The notes beneath the pieces were generated by a model. The model was given only the letters and a program-made list of their open reading frames with translations. It made no database searches and had not been told where the DNA came from. This document shows positions 35,301 to 47,300 of a DNA stretch of 64,000 nt, piece after piece. Every line of letters starts with the position of its first letter. Positions within the stretch are counted from its first letter, which is position 1. Source of the stretch: Luidia sarsii (lineage: Eukaryota; Echinodermata; Asteroidea; Paxillosida; Luidiidae); contig OX465120.1 in assembly GCA_949987565.1 (NCBI GenBank), forward strand, positions 8,446,587 through 8,510,586, in the 5' to 3' direction. The position numbers and the translations under genes were made by a program.

Positions 35301-38300
35301 CTTTATAAGGACGCTGCAAGTACCATCTTGACTAATTCCCTAGATCCGGCCAAACCATCTTTCACTTTGGCAGTTGAAGGGGGTCAGTTAGTTCTTGCCA
35401 AAACAGGGGGACACCGAAAAAAGATAGACACTTACGACGCATGGCAATCGGCGTTCCATACTTTCATGGCAATTTTTGTAGCTAAACATCCCACACGCTG
35501 TGGCGAACTGCTCAAGTATGCAGAGGTAATACGGACCGCATCAATTCAGTTTCCAGGGTTTGGCTGGCGGGCGTATGACGAGCAATTTCGCTTAAAGCAA
35601 GAAGCAAATCCAGCGCGCTCTTGGGGCGACATTGACGTGGAGCTTTGGCTCACAGTCGCCGCAGCGGGTGTCACTTCCCCCGTGATGCGGGGTGCTTTTC
35701 ATGCGTCGCAGGTCACTTCTCGTAAGCTACTATCTAAGACGGGTCATTGTTTTGCCTACAACTCGGCATATGGATGCCATAGGCCTAGTGGTGACTGCAC
35801 ATATGCGCACACTTGCAGCAAATGCATGCGACCTGGTCACGGTGCGGCGCGGTGTAATGTTAGGGGGCAGACGCGCTGGGTGAATCCCATCAGCGGTCCT
35901 ACTGCAGTTGCCCCTTCCCGTATGTTCCATGCCACTTCCATGCCCCCTAAGACTCGTGCTAGGGGTGATCTACCGGCCTCAGGTCAGCCTTACAAGGGAC
36001 ACCATAATATTATTGAGAAAACAGGCGTGACGCCAAATATGGCAAATAATTCTTTTCGCCCTCCCAACACCAATTAAGATTGATGTTTTGGAGCAGTGGC
36101 TGTTGGATTATCCGGTAATTCAGGATGCTAATGTGTTGTTACAAGGGTTTAAATTGGGGTTTGTCTTAGGATACGAAGGTCCTAGGGTTGCTCGCGATTC
36201 GCGTTGCTTGGCCTCGGCTGCGGAGCTCCCTTCTGTGGTGCGGAAAAAGCTTGCATCAGAGATTTCTGTAGGTCGGATAGCTGGGCCTTTTGTTGACCCC
36301 CCCTTTTCCAATTTGCAATGTTCCCCTATCGGTTTGGTGCCAAAGCGGGAGCCGAACACATTCCGTCTCATCCATCACCTGTCTTTCCCTGCTGGTGAGT
36401 CTGTTAATGACTTTATTGCTAAAGATCTGTGCACAGTTCACTATGCTCCATTTGACAACGCAGTGGAATTGGCAGCTCGAGCTGGGCGAGGCGCATGGTT
36501 AGCTAAGGCGGATATAAAATCCGCTTTTCGGTTACTTCCCGTCTCCCCTGATGATTACGAGCTTTTGGGGTTCACTTTTGAGGGTATGTATTATTTTGAT
36601 CGGTGCTTACCCATGGGGTGTAGCATAGCATGTTCGCTGTTTGAAAAATTCAGCTCGTTTTTAGAGTTTAAGGTCAGGCGCGTGAGCCAGTCTTCATCAC
36701 TAACTCATTACCTTGACGATTTTTTATTTGTGGCTTCTTCGCGAAGCATTTGTGCCAGTCTGTTGACCACCTTTCAGTCTATTTGTAAACTATTGGGTGT
36801 ACCATTAGCTAGGGAGAAAACTGTTGGTCCTGTCCAAGTCATCACGTTTTTGGGGCTCGAAATTGACTCAATCAAAGGGCAAGTGCGAGTCCCAGGTGAG
36901 AAAGTAACATCACTGTCTTCTCAGATTTCACAGGTTTTGCACAAGCGCCGGATCTCCCTCCGGGGGGTTCAATCAATTGTCGGGTCCTTGAACTTTATAT
37001 GCCGAGCAATTCCTGCTGGGCGCGCTTTTTTACGCCGCTTAATTGCACTGACCCAAGGCCTCCGCCGCCCACATCACATGGTTCGCATCTCCAGGGGAGC
37101 GCGGCTGGATCTACTCACTTGGCTCAAATTTTTAGAGCATTTTAATGGAGTCTCAGTATTTTCAGACGTGGAATGGCAGGACAATAACACTCTTGACTTA
37201 TTTACCGATGCCGCGGCGAGCATTGGGTACGGTGCCTATTTTCAAGGCAAGTGGGTGCAAGGTCGGTGGCCAACGGATATTTCACGCCGCCCGCCATCTA
37301 TAGCTTTTTTTGGAATTTTTTCCAATTTACATCGCGCTGTTATGCTGGGCCCCGCTGCTGTCGGGTCGGAAGGTGTTGTTTCACACTGACAACATCGCAG
37401 TAGTGCATATCGTTAACAAGAAATCATCGCCCTGTCCACGCATTATGCAATTGATACGTCCATTCGTATTTCAGTGTCTTCTCTTTAACGTTTCCGTTAT
37501 GGCTGTCCATGTGCCTGGCAAAGAGAATGACATAGCAGATGCTTTATCACGTTTTCAGATGGACCGTCTTCGCCTAGCTGCCCCCTAGGCAGATGCTGTT
37601 ATGTCCCCACTCCCTCCTCTTCCTCAAGCTTGGTAAGCGACGAGATGGAGCGCTTGTTGTCGGCAGCCTTGGCACACAATTCTCATAAGACATATGCAGT
37701 AGGTTGGAGGGCGTTTTGTCAGTTTCGTCAACAGCCTTAGACACGGATAGTGCCTGCGTCGGTTGAGGAGATCCGACAGTTCATAGCATGGCTGTCCTTA
37801 CGGGGTTTAGCGCCTTCCACCATTGTAACGTATGTATCAGGTGTAGGTTATTACCACAAAATTTGTGGGATGGTCGACCCAACCGATGATTTCTTGGTCA
37901 CAAAACTTATCGAAGGTGCTCACCGGCTTCGCCCCACGAGGGATGGTCGGTTGCCTATTTCCCTGCCAGTTCTGGCGCGTATGGTTCATTCTTTGTCTGA
38001 CGTTTGTTCCTCACAGTTTGAGGCAGTTATGTTTAAAGCCATATTTTTAAGTGCATTTTTTGGGCTAATGCGTGTTGGGGAATTTGCAGTCAACTCGCGC
38101 GATCGCATTCAGGAATCCGTTCTTACGCAGTCTGATATTCATTTCTGCCAGTCTGATAAGTCCACCAATTCTGCATCAGTTCTTATTGTATTCCGGCATG
38201 CAAAAAACAATCAGAGGGGTCCCCCCCCCCCAATGTATCCGTCTTGTGCAGTCGGATGACAAATCCCTGTGTGCAGTTCAGGCTCTGCATGATTTCTCAG

Positions 38301-41300
38301 CTGTTCGTCCGCCTTTCGGTGGCCCATTTTTCTGCCATTTTAACGGCTGTCCGCTAACCCAATATCAATTCAATGCTGTTTTGAGAAAAACTGTCAAGTT
38401 TACGGGGATGGAAGGGTCTCAAATCCGCGGTCATTCATTTCGTATTGGAGCGGCCTCAGTTGCTTCTCGCTTTGGAGTTTCCAATTCAGAGATCCAGCAG
38501 ATGGGGCGATGGCGTTCAAATGCGTTCCTATCGTATATACGTCCTGCACCGGTTTTCCATTTTGGGGAGGCACGAAATAGTGACCTTCATTCATAGCTCC
38601 CGTCTTATAGCTATACATCTATCTACTATTACTGTTGAGCAATTCAGGCTTGTAAAGGCTGGTACTGACAATTCTTTTGGATCCCACCCCCTTTTTTGTT
38701 CGCTGTAGATTCAGTGTGGATAATTGGTGATTCTCTCATCCGCCGGGTGGAGCAACGTTTTGGCCTTCCCGTTCAGGTCCACTGGGCTGGCAAGGGCGGG
38801 GCGGGTGTTGCCGATATTGGCGTCCAGCTAGCAGGCATGCTCAAGACATATCCTCCACCGGCGTTGCTGATATTGCATATTGGTACCAATGATTTAGTCA
38901 CAGTTAATGAGTATGCCTTTCGGCAACGAGTGGCAGTCATGCTGCGCGATTGCGCAATGTGGTTCCCGGATGCTCAGTTAGTATGGTCGGACATACTTCC
39001 ACGTGTGTTTTACTTCGGCGCCTATTCCCAGTCGGCGTTGGAGCGGAAGCGGCGTACGATCAACAGGTGGGCAAAATCCCAATGTGCAGCAGTGTCGAGG
39101 GCATCTTGCTTACATCACCCGCAGTTTGTATGGTCTCAATTCCCCCTTTACTTGTATGATGGGGTTCACTTGTCAAGGGTTGGGAATAGATTATTTGCGG
39201 CTAATTTGCGCGGCTGTATCCAGTCCCATGTTGTTCCACAGTCTGTTTAAGTCCTTCATTTAATAGGCCTTCATTGTTATCCTGTGCAAGCCGTTCTTGG
39301 GTTGCTGGCTGTCTTTCTCCTTGGTGGGCGCGCGCGGGCGCGGGTGGCAATTGTTCTGCTGGACACAGTCAGCCATTAACCCATTTACGGGCTTAGGTAT
39401 CATTTATCATACAATGTCGTGCATTATAAATAATACTTGCTTTTGTTTTGCAAAGTATTCATTTTCATAGCGCTGGAAAGTGTCATCAGGCTATGATCCC
39501 GACCGAGTGTACTACATCGGTGGGAACACAACTGTACATACTTTGCAAACAATTATGTCTAAGGAATTTGATTTTATCTTTAGTTGAATATAGCTGGGTC
39601 TGGTGTGCCTAGCATGTTCGGGTCTGGTGTGCCCGTGGTAACGGGTCTCGGTACCCATAGTCAAGTCGGGTCTGGTGTGCCCGCACCCATCGGGCCTCAA
39701 GTGCCCATAATGGTCAAGTCTGGTCTGGTGTGCCTGCACCCGTCGGGCCTCAAGTGCCCATAATGGTCAAGTCGGGTCTGGTGTGCCCGCACCCATCGGG
39801 CCTCAAGTGCCCATAATGGTCAAGTCTGGTCTGGTGTGCCCGCACCCGTCGGGCCTCATGTGCCCATAATGGTCAAGTCGGGTCTGGTGTGCCCGCACCC
39901 GTCGGGCCTCAAGTGCCCATAATGGTCAAGTCTGGTCTGGTGTGCCCGCACCCGTCGGGCCTCAAGTGCCCATAATGGTCAAGTCGGGTCTGGTGTGCCC
40001 GCACCCATCGGGCCTCAAGTGCCCATAATGGTCAAGTCGGGTCTGGTGTGCCCGCACCCATCGGGCCTCAAGTGCCCATAACGGTCAAGTCGGGTCTGGT
40101 GTGCCCGCATATTTGTATTATGTTTTATTTCTTTATTCATAAGTTTAATTAAGTGGCCGTTTTGCCCAGTAGGCATCGGTACACGAAAAATAAAGATTTT
40201 TAAACAACTTGGTGTCATCCAAGGCTGTGGCAGTGATCCAAAATCCAAACCCTGTGTCTTGTATCACTTTTATTGGAGTCTGTGTATAATCAAAAACTTG
40301 GCTGGAAGTTCGAGTACAACGACGCCCATCTGCGTGTGCAATTATGAAGAAAGCATTTTCACATGCCACAGTCCTGAGTCGGTTAGTTTTACCGATTGTC
40401 TTGGTTAGTTTACCCGAGTCAATAGTCCAAGTGCAGACGCCGGGAAGATTTACCCATTGGAATGTTACCCACGGTGAAGACACGGCTTTAGACATTATTT
40501 GGAACATAAAGGGAAGGGAGACTGGTTGGTCTGTAATAATCCCGACCAAATCACTGTTTTTTATGAGAAAGATAAGTGGTAAGAGAAAATGGCATACCTT
40601 GAGCCACAGTGGGTTTTGACTCTGGATTGGTTGCATTGTGCGGTTCTATGGGTAGGTTGGCTGGTAGCATTGGGTCCACTGTGCTGGGAGAACTATATCT
40701 TGGCTGCAGTAACAACCCACTGACCCCTTGACCTTGGTGCTGAGCCTTGTCCTCATTAGAGTTAGGAGTGGGCCTCAATCCATCCGCTGGCAGCAGAGGG
40801 TCCATGACCACATCATTCCCTGCAGTACAATATCCAGGACCAAAGTGTGACAAAAACCCACTACACAATACACACATGAATCAGGTTCAAAAGTCCCAAG
40901 TACATGTCCATCCAGGTCAAGTATGTGTCCTAGTCATGTGTCAAGGCATATCAAGTAGAATAGTGATGTGGGCGGGGATGATAAACTAATAATTTGTTTG
41001 ACTTGACCAAATAACCTTACAAGTGTTAAATTCGTAAGGTGATATACAAAAATGTTGCAAACTGCTTACTGACTAAAATAACCAAAATGCAAATCTTAAA
41101 ATTTAGTGGGCCTGACGTTTCGATCCTAGCAGGACCTTTCTCAAAGGCAGAGTGACAAGGACAACACAGATACATGTACATGAAGGAAGGGGGAAGAGAG
41201 TGAATAGGACAAGGATGAAAAACAAAGGACAAAGAGTGAAGCTGGTAGGGTGAGATCAAAGGGAAGGGCAATGAGTAGGGTAGAGATTAGTGAGAAGAGG

Positions 41301-44300
41301 GGGAAAGATCAAAGAGAGAAGTGTAGAGTGAACACAAAAGAAGGATTATCAGAAAGCTGCATGGTGCTAGTCATTACCCTCCTGGATGTTGAGACCATGT
41401 GGTTGAATAGTCCGGCTGAAAGCCAAAACAGGCGAATTTGGAATGGCATCAGCCAGACGATCTGACGTGTGGAGAATATGGTGGTTTTCCTTAGTTATCT
41501 TCCTGAGAGGAGGAAGAGAAGGGTGGTAGGAAGTAACTAAGGGAACCTTGGGATTGTCCTTGGGACCTGGTGGCTTTTGTTTGAGTGCCGAACTTCTGGG
41601 AATGGAATAGACTTTATCAATGGAGTTCTTCACTTGGCGAGAACTATAGCTAGAGGCTAGAGTGCCGAACTTCTGGGAATGGAATAGACTTTAGCAATGG
41701 AGTTCTTCACTTGGCGAGAACTATAGCTAGAGGCTATATATACCTCATCATTATATACCTCATCTCATGTAGAGTTTGTAATGTTCAGTATGTTGGCGAG
41801 ACCAAAAACACCCTCAAAAAACGTATCTATGGCCATAGGTCTACAATCAAAACCGGTAAAATGGACACCCCTGTTGGGTATCACTTCAATCTCCCTGATC
41901 ATTCGATATCAGATATGAGTGTACTGGGCATAGAATCCCTTGGTCACCGTAGTAATGCTGTCCGTCTAAGACGTGTGAAAATGTGGATGAAGCGTCTTCG
42001 GACTATTCAACCACATGGTCTCAACATCCAGGAGGGTAATGACTAACACCATGCAGCTTTCTGATAATCCTTCTTTTGTGTTCACTCCTTCACATTTCTC
42101 CCTTTGATCTTTCCCTCTCTGCTCACTAATCCCTACCCTACTCATCGCCCTTCCCTTTGATCTCACCCTACCAGCTTTCCTCGTTGTCCTTTGTTTCTCA
42201 TCCGTGTCCTATTCACTCTCTTCCCCCTTCCTTCGTGTACATGTATCTGTGTTGTCCTTGTCACTCTGCCTTTGAGAAAGGTCCTGCTAGGATCGAAACG
42301 TCAGGCCCACTAAATTTGAAGTGTTAAATTCAATATTAATTATACAGAGCTAATCACCCAGGTTTCCCCCCACCACGATAAACTTTAAATATTTAAACTC
42401 AAATATTTAAATTGTAAATAATGCTATCTGGTGCATACTGAATATAAAATGTTGTCTTCATTTGAAAAAAAAAATGGTCCCAAAGTGGAAATACATGTAA
42501 ATAGTAGGGGAGAGAGGATCTACTGTACATATACCGGTAGTCACTTGTGCAATGATGGAGTGCTGTGCATGCCATAAAGTTACATTATGTAACTATGCGG
42601 ACACACCATCGTTAATGCATGCACGCTTCCTCAAGCAGCAATCCATCAACTTGTCTACACTTTCCAGTCAAGATTGTTTTTAGATTGCTGTCGGGTCGGA
42701 AGGTGTTGTTTCACACTGACAACATCGCAGTAGTGCATATCGTTAACAAGAAATCATCGCCCTGTCCACGCATTATGCAATTGATACGTCCATTCGTATT
42801 TCAGTGTCTTCTCTTTAACGTTTCCGTTAAGGCTGTCCATGTGCCTGGCAAAGAGAATGACATAGCAGATGCTTTATCACGTTTTCAGATGGACCGTTTT
42901 CACCTAGCTGCCCCCGAGGCAGATGCTGTTATGTCCCCCCTCCCTCCTCTTCCTCAAGCTTGGTAAGCGACGAGATGGAGCGCTTGTTGTCGGCAGCCTT
43001 GGCACACAATTCTCATAAGACATATGCAGTAGGTTGGAGGGCGTTTTGTCAGTTTCGTCAACAGCCTTAGACACGGATAGTGCCTGCGTCGGTTGAGGAG
43101 ATCCGACAGTTCATAGCATGGCTGTCCTTACGGGGTTTAGCGCCTTCCACCATTGTAACGTATGTATCAGGTGTAGGTTATTACCACAAAATTTGTGGGA
43201 TGGTCGACCCAACCGATGATTTCTTGGTCACAAAACTTATCGAAGGTGCTCGCCGGCTTCGCCCCACGAGGGATGGTCGGTTGCCTATTTCCCTGCCAGT
43301 TCTGGCGCGTATGGTTCATTCTTTGTCTGACGTTTGTTCCTCACAGTTTGAGGCAGTTATGTTTAAAGCCATATTTTTAAGTGCATTTTTTGGGCTAATG
43401 CGTGTTGGGGAATTTGCAGTCAACTCGCGCGATCGCATTCAGGAATCCGTTCTTACGCAGTCTGATATTCATTTCTGCCAGTCTGATAAGTCCACCAATT
43501 CTGCATCATGTTCTTATTGTATTCCTGCATGCAAAAAACAATCAGAGGGGTCCCCCCCAATGTATCCGTCTTGTGCGGTCGGATGACAAATCCCTGTGTC
43601 CAGTTCAGGCTCTGCATGATTTCTCAGCTGTTCGTCCGCCTTTCGGTGGCCCATTTTTCTGCCATTTTAACGGCTGTCCGCTAACCCAATATCAATTCAA
43701 TGCTGTTTTGAGAAAAACTGTCAAGTTTACGGGGATGGAAGGGTCTCAAATCCGCGGTCATTCATTTCGTATTGGAGCGGCCTCAGTTGCTTCTCGCTTT
43801 GGAGTTTCCAATTCAGAGATCCAGCAGATGGGGCGATGGCGTTCAAATGCGTTCCTATCGTATATACGTCCTGCACCGGTTTTCCATTTTGGGGAGGCAC
43901 GAAATAGTGACCTTCATTCATAGCTCCCGTCTTATAGCTATACATCTATCTACTATTACTGTTGAGCAATTCAGGCTTGTAAAGGCTGGTACTGACAATT
44001 CTTTTGGATCCCACCCCCTTTTTTGTTCGCTGTAGATTCAGTGTGGATAATTGGTGATTCTCTCATCCGCCGGGTGGAGCAACGTTTTGGCCTTCCCGTT
44101 CAGGTCCCCTGGGCTGGCAAGGGCGGGGCGGGTGTTGCCGATATTGGCGTCCAGCTAGCAGGCATGCTCAAGACATATCCTCCACCGGCGTTGCTGATAT
44201 TGCATATTGGTACCAATGATTTAGTCACAGTTAATGAGTATGCCTTTCGGCAACGAGTGGCAGTCATGCTGCGCGATTGCGCAATGTGGTTCCCGGATGC

Positions 44301-47300
44301 TCAGTTAGTATGGTCGGACATACTTCCACGTGTGTTTTACTTCGGCGCCTATTCCCAGTCGGCGTTGGAGCGGAAGCGGCGTACGATCAACAGGTGGGCA
44401 AAATCCCAATGTGCAGCAGTGTCGAGGGCATCTTGCTTACATCACCCGCAGTTTGTATGGGCTCAATTCCCCCTTTACTTGTATGATGGGGTTCACTTGT
44501 CAAGGGTTGGGAATAGATTATTTGCGGCTAATTTGCGCGGCTGTATCCAGTCCCATATTGTTCCACAGTCTGTTTAAGTCCTTCATTTAATAGGCCTTCA
44601 TTGTTATCCTGTGCAAGCCGTTCTTGGGTTGCTGGCTGTCTTTCTCCTTGGTGGGCGCGCGCGGGCGCGGGTGGCAATTGTTCTGCTGGACACAGTCAGC
44701 CATTAACCCATTTACGGCTTAGGTATCATTTATCATACAATGTCGTGCATTATAAATAATACTTGCTTTTGTTTTGCAAAGTATTCATTTTCATAGCGCT
44801 GGAAAGTGTCATCAGGCTATGATCCCGACCGAGTGTACTACATCGGTGGGAACACAACTGTACATACTTTGCAAACAATTATGTCTAAGGAATTTGATTT
44901 TATCTTTAGTTGAATATAGCTGGGTCTGGTGTGCCTAGCATGTTCGGGTCTGGTGTGCCCGTGGTAACGGGTCTCGGTACCCATAGTCAAGTCGGGTGTG
45001 GTGTGCCCGCATCCGTCGGGCCTCATGTGCCCATAATGGTCAAGTCGGGTCTGGTGTGCCTGCACCCGTCAGGCCTCATGTGCCCATAATGGTCAAGTCT
45101 GGTCTGGTGTGCCCGCACCCGTCGGGCCTCATGTGCCCATAATGGTCAAGTCGGGTCTGGTGTGCCTGCACCCGTCAGGCCTCATGTGCCCATAATGGTC
45201 AAGTCGGGTCTGGTGTGCCCGCACCCGTCAGGCCTCATGTGCCCATAATGGTCAAGTCTGGTCTGGTGTGCCTGCACCCGTCAGGCCTCATGTGCCCATA
45301 ATGGTCAAGTCTGGTCTGGTGTGCCCGCACCCGTCAGGCCTCATGTGCCCATAATGGTCAAGTCTGGTCTGGTGTGCCTGCACCCGTCAGGCCTCATGTG
45401 CCCATAATGGTCAAGTCTGGTCTGGTGTGCCTGCACCCGTCAGGCCTCATGTGCCCATAATGGTCAAGTCGGGTCTGGTGTGCCCGCACCCGTCAGGCCT
45501 CATGTGCCCATAATGGTCAAGTCGGGTCTGGTGTGCCTGCACCCGTCAGGCCTCATGTGCCCATAATGGTCAAGTCGGGTCTGGTGTGCCCGCACCCGTC
45601 AGGCCTCATGTGCCCATAATGGTCAAGTCGGGTCTGGTGTGCCCGCACCCGTCGGGCCTCATGTGCCCATAATGGTCAAGTCTGGTCTGGTGTGCCCGCA
45701 CCCGTCGGGCCTCAAGTGCCCATAATGGTCAAGTCGGGTCTGGTGTGCCCGCACCCGTCGGGCCTCAAGTGCCCATAATGGTCAAGTCGGGTCTGGTACG
45801 CCCGCACCCGTCGGGCCTCAAGTGCCCATAATGGTCAAGTCTGGTCTGGTGTGCCCGCACCCGTCGGGCCTCAAGTGCCCATAATGGTCAAGTCGGGTCT
45901 GGTGTGCCCGCACCCGTCAGGCCTCATGTGCCCATAATGGTCAAGTCGGGTCTGGTGTGCCCGCACCCGTCGGGCCTCAAGTGCCCATAATGGTCAAGTC
46001 GGGTCTGGTGTGCCCGCACCCGTCGGGCCTCATGTGCCCATAATGGTCAAGTCGGGTCTGGTGTGCCCGCACCCGTTGGGCCTCAAGTGCCCATAATGGT
46101 CAAGTCGGGTCTGGTGTGCCCGCACCCGTCGGGCCTCAAGTGCCCATAATGGTCAAGTCGGGTCTGGTGTGCCCGCACCCGTCAGGCCTCATGTGCCCAT
46201 AATGGTCAAGTCGGGTCTGGTGTGCCCGCACCCGTCGGGCCTCAAGTGCCCATAATGGTCAAGTCGGGTGTGGTGTGCCCGCACCCGTCGGGCCTCATGT
46301 GCCCATAATGGTCAAGTCGGGTCTGGTACGCCCGCACCCGTCAGGCCTCATGTGCCCATAATGGTCAAGTCGGGTCTGGTGTGCCCGCACCCGTCGGGCC
46401 TCATGTGCCCATAATGGTCAAGTCGGGTGTGGTGTGCCCGCACCCGTCGGGCCTCATGTGCCCATAATGGTCAAGTCGGGTCTGGTGTGCCCGCACCCGT
46501 CAGGCCTCATGTGCCAATAATGGTCAAGTCGGGTCTGGTGTGCCCGCACCCGTCGGGCCTCATGTGCCCATAATGGTCAAGTCGGGTCTGGTGTGCCCGC
46601 ACCCGTCAGGCCTCAAGTGCCCATAATGGTCAAGTCGGGTCTGGTACGCCCGCACCCGTCAGGCCTCATGTGCCCATAATGGTCAAGTCGGGTCTGGTGT
46701 GCCCGCACCCGTCGGGCCTCAAGTGCCCATAATGGTCAAGTCGGGTCTGGTGTGCCCGCACCCGTCAGGCCTCATGTGCCCATAATGGTCAAGTCGGGTC
46801 TGGTGTGCCCGCACCCGTCGGGCCTCAAGTGCCCATAATGGTCAAGTCGGGTGTGGTGTGCCCGCACCCGTCGGGCCTCATGTGCCCATAATGGTCAAGT
46901 CGGGTCTGGTACGCCCGCACCCGTCAGGCCTCATGTGCCCATAATGGTCAAGTCGGGTCTGGTGTGCCCGCACCCGTCGGGCCTCATGTGCCCATAATGG
47001 TCAAGTCGGGTGTGGTGTGCCCGCACCCGTCGGGCCTCATGTGCCCATAATGGTCAAGTCGGGTCTGGTGTGCCCGCACCCGTCAGGCCTCATGTGCCAA
47101 TAATGGTCAAGTCGGGTCTGGTGTGCCCGCACCCGTCGGGCCTCATGTGCCCATAATGGTCAAGTCGGGTCTGGTGTGCCCGCACCCGTCAGGCCTCAAG
47201 TGCCCATAATGGTCAAGTCGGGTCTGGTACGCCCGCACCCGTCAGGCCTCATGTGCCCATAATGGTCAAGTCGGGTCTGGTGTGCCCGCACCCGTCGGGC

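Larger units (their letters stand above)
34430..39600 (+). mobile_element. Ngaro/DIRS-type tyrosine-recombinase retrotransposon, broken
   Basis: The order is a gag-like frame with zinc knuckle, reverse transcriptase plus RNase H, tyrosine recombinase, then an SGNH hydrolase. There is no integrase or protease. This order, with the extra hydrolase, is that of Ngaro elements of the DIRS order. In-frame stops and frameshifts are listed under the separate frames. Ends were not defined; split direct repeats expected of the group were not found by eye. It sits on the plus strand in an intron of the minus-strand Ig-receptor gene. Confidence 0.8.
37356..42683. repeat. Tandem duplication, copy A (5328 bp)
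   Basis: The sequence from TGCTGTCGGGTCGG to TTGTTTTTAG recurs as copy B (42686-50023), head to tail. Both contain the 3' part of the Ngaro element, the 53-bp minisatellite, the 222-bp receptor exon and a Penelope-like copy. Divergence between copies is low outside the minisatellite. The join with copy B holds two extra bases (AT, 42684-42685). Confidence 0.95.

Noticed and set aside
34004..40340. Matching ACAACGACGCCC at both sides of the Ngaro element as a target duplication
   Set aside because: The match is about 12 bp, lies far from the coding part at both ends, and the flanks do not line up with any element end.
40145..40636. 163-codon minus-strand frame, duplicated at 47485-47976
   Set aside because: It runs through the exon donor into an intron and a TIR-like repeat; the copy is explained by the tandem duplication, not by coding.
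42619..42966. 115-codon frame starting before the duplication join
   Set aside because: It fuses unrelated sequence to an RNase H fragment across the breakpoint.
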